Part shown: one piece after another, positions 13,773 through 14,707 of the stretch
Position numbering within the stretch: position 1 is the first letter of the stretch
How the letters are laid out: every line of letters begins with the position of its first letter
Origin: GCA-2731375 sp964507245
Lineage (GTDB): Bacteria > Pseudomonadota > Alphaproteobacteria > GCA-2731375
Direction: 5' to 3'
NCBI GenBank assembly: GCA_964507245.1
Contig: CAZDQC010000086.1
Location: 1 to 14,707 of the forward strand
Length of the DNA: 14,707 nucleotides
Notes under the pieces: generated by a model
Seen by the model: only the letters and a program-made list of their open reading frames with translations
Told to the model about the DNA's origin: nothing
The model's database searches: none
Program-made: the position numbers and the translations under genes

Positions 13773-14707
13773 TTGGCGAACATTGTTAAATTGGAGGGAG
13801 TTGGGCCTCGACGCGCCTCCCTGGAGCCCCTAATGCGACTGGTGGGCGACGATTTGGGTAAGGTTAACCGTACAATTCTGGATCGTATGGACAGTCGGGC
13901 GCCACTGATACCGCAGCTGGCCGGACACATCATTGCCTCGGGGGGGAAGCGTCTGCGCCCCATGCTGACTCTGGCCAGTGCGCTTCTTTGCGGTTATGTG
14001 GGCGAGCGGCAGATTGGCCTAGCTGCGGCAGTGGAGTTTATCCATACGGCCTCATTGCTGCACGACGACGTGGTGGATGAGAGCAATTTGCGCCGTGGCG
14101 ATACCACTGCCAACGCGTTGTGGGGCAATCAAGCCAGTGTTCTGGTAGGCGACTTTTTATTCTCCCGTGCCTTTCAGATTATGGTAGCCGATGGCAGTCT
14201 AGAAGTCTTGCGGGTGCTAGCTGATGCTTCTGCCATCATCTCCGAAGGTGAGGTGATGCAACTGGAAACCTTGAACAACGTTGACATCCCGGAAGAAAAA
14301 TACCTCGACGTGGTGGCCGCCAAAACCGCGGCTTTGTTCTCTGCGGCCAGCCGCATTGGCGCCCTGATCGCCGGCAAAGGCCGGGTGGAAGAGGACGCAT
14401 TAGAAAGCTACGGCCGAAATCTAGGCATCGCCTTTCAGCTTGTCGATGATGGGCTGGATTATTCTGCCCAGCAGGCAACGTTGGGCAAGACTGTCGGTGA
14501 CGATTTCCGAGAATGCAAGGTGACCCTGCCGGTGCTTTTAGCCTATCGCAGGGGCGACGATGCAGACCGAGCTTTTTGGAAACGGACTATTTCGGACGGT
14601 GAACAAAAGAACGGCGATCTGTCGCACGCCATGGATTTATTACAGGGTAGCGGCGCCCTAGCTGATTCTATTGTGCGAGCTCGCCACTACGGCGCCATAG
14701 CCCGCGA
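13773..14707 (+). CDS. Polyprenyl diphosphate synthase (octaprenyl-type), 3' end cut by window
   Basis: About 311 codons are present; family members run to about 320-340, so only the tail is missing. The enzyme extends farnesyl or geranylgeranyl diphosphate with isopentenyl diphosphate to make the quinone side chain (IspB/DdsA type). Evidence is GGKRLRP (57-63), the first Asp-rich motif DDVVD (98-102), LRRGDTTAN, and the second motif DDGLD (225-229). The start is taken as TTG 13773, because AGGGGG (13760-13765) precedes it by 7 nt and the resulting N-terminus, MANIVKLEGVGPRRASLEPL, looks like alphaproteobacterial homologues. ATG 13719, GTG 13740 and ATG 13833 are in-frame alternatives. Chain length cannot be told. 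Confidence 0.92.
   Translation, partial: MANIVKLEGVGPRRASLEPLMRLVGDDLGKVNRTILDRMDSRAPLIPQLAGHIIASGGKRLRPMLTLASALLCGYVGERQIGLAAAVEFIHTASLLHDDVVDESNLRRGDTTANALWGNQASVLVGDFLFSRAFQIMVADGSLEVLRVLADASAIISEGEVMQLETLNNVDIPEEKYLDVVAAKTAALFSAASRIGALIAGKGRVEEDALESYGRNLGIAFQLVDDGLDYSAQQATLGKTVGDDFRECKVTLPVLLAYRRGDDADRAFWKRTISDGEQKNGDLSHAMDLLQGSGALADSIVRARHYGAIAR

Overview
The window looks like a chromosomal segment of an alphaproteobacterium, possibly a Rhodospirillales-like or uncultured marine or soil lineage. The evidence is a DUF1491 protein, an alphaproteobacterial-type dihydroorotase with a QVHFREPG motif, and a DUF2007 / N6-adenine methyltransferase / polyprenyl diphosphate synthase block that I remember as conserved in that class. 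These are judgements from memory, not database results. The DNA is moderately GC-rich and densely packed, with many start/stop overlaps. I see no insertion sequences, tRNAs, rRNAs or CRISPR arrays.

Layout. (1) 1-335 is non-coding as far as I can tell, with a possible terminator at the left edge and a good sigma70-like promoter directly before the TetR gene. (2) 336-1806 (+) holds a TetR/AcrR regulator and a crotonase-fold enoyl-CoA hydratase/isomerase. (3) 4647 down to 1916 (-) is a tight four-gene operon: ygfZ-like folate-binding protein, 3-methyladenine DNA glycosylase I (tag), DUF1491 protein and a COG3618 amidohydrolase. (4) 4759-10603 (+) is a tight five-gene operon: GT9, GT2 and GT4 glycosyltransferases, an asparagine-synthetase-type amidotransferase and a dihydroorotase. 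It shares a 111-bp divergent intergenic region with ygfZ that contains a perfect 19-bp inverted repeat. (5) 10662-12741 (+) holds an AcuI/YhdH-type quinone/acryloyl-CoA reductase followed by selD. (6) 13677 down to 12728 (-) holds a DUF2007 protein and an N6-adenine methyltransferase, whose tail overlaps selD. (7) 13773 to the right edge (+) is a polyprenyl diphosphate synthase cut by the window.

The main result is selD. The gene has an in-frame TGA at 11743-11745, at the catalytic position of the HGGGUGCK motif, so the selenophosphate synthetase is itself a selenoprotein. A two-tier stem-loop just 3' of that TGA has the geometry of a bacterial SECIS element. A gene caller that reads TGA as stop would begin the gene at GTG 11767 and lose the active site. 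The organism should therefore also encode SelA, SelB and tRNA-Sec elsewhere.

The glycosyltransferase operon probably builds part of the LPS core or another surface glycan. The amidotransferase at its end could be a housekeeping asparagine synthetase or could amidate a uronic acid of the glycan; the sequence alone cannot decide. The ygfZ operon combines a folate-dependent Fe-S/tRNA-maintenance protein with an alkylation-repair enzyme. The right-hand block combines a tRNA/nucleic-acid methyltransferase with isoprenoid (quinone side chain) synthesis.
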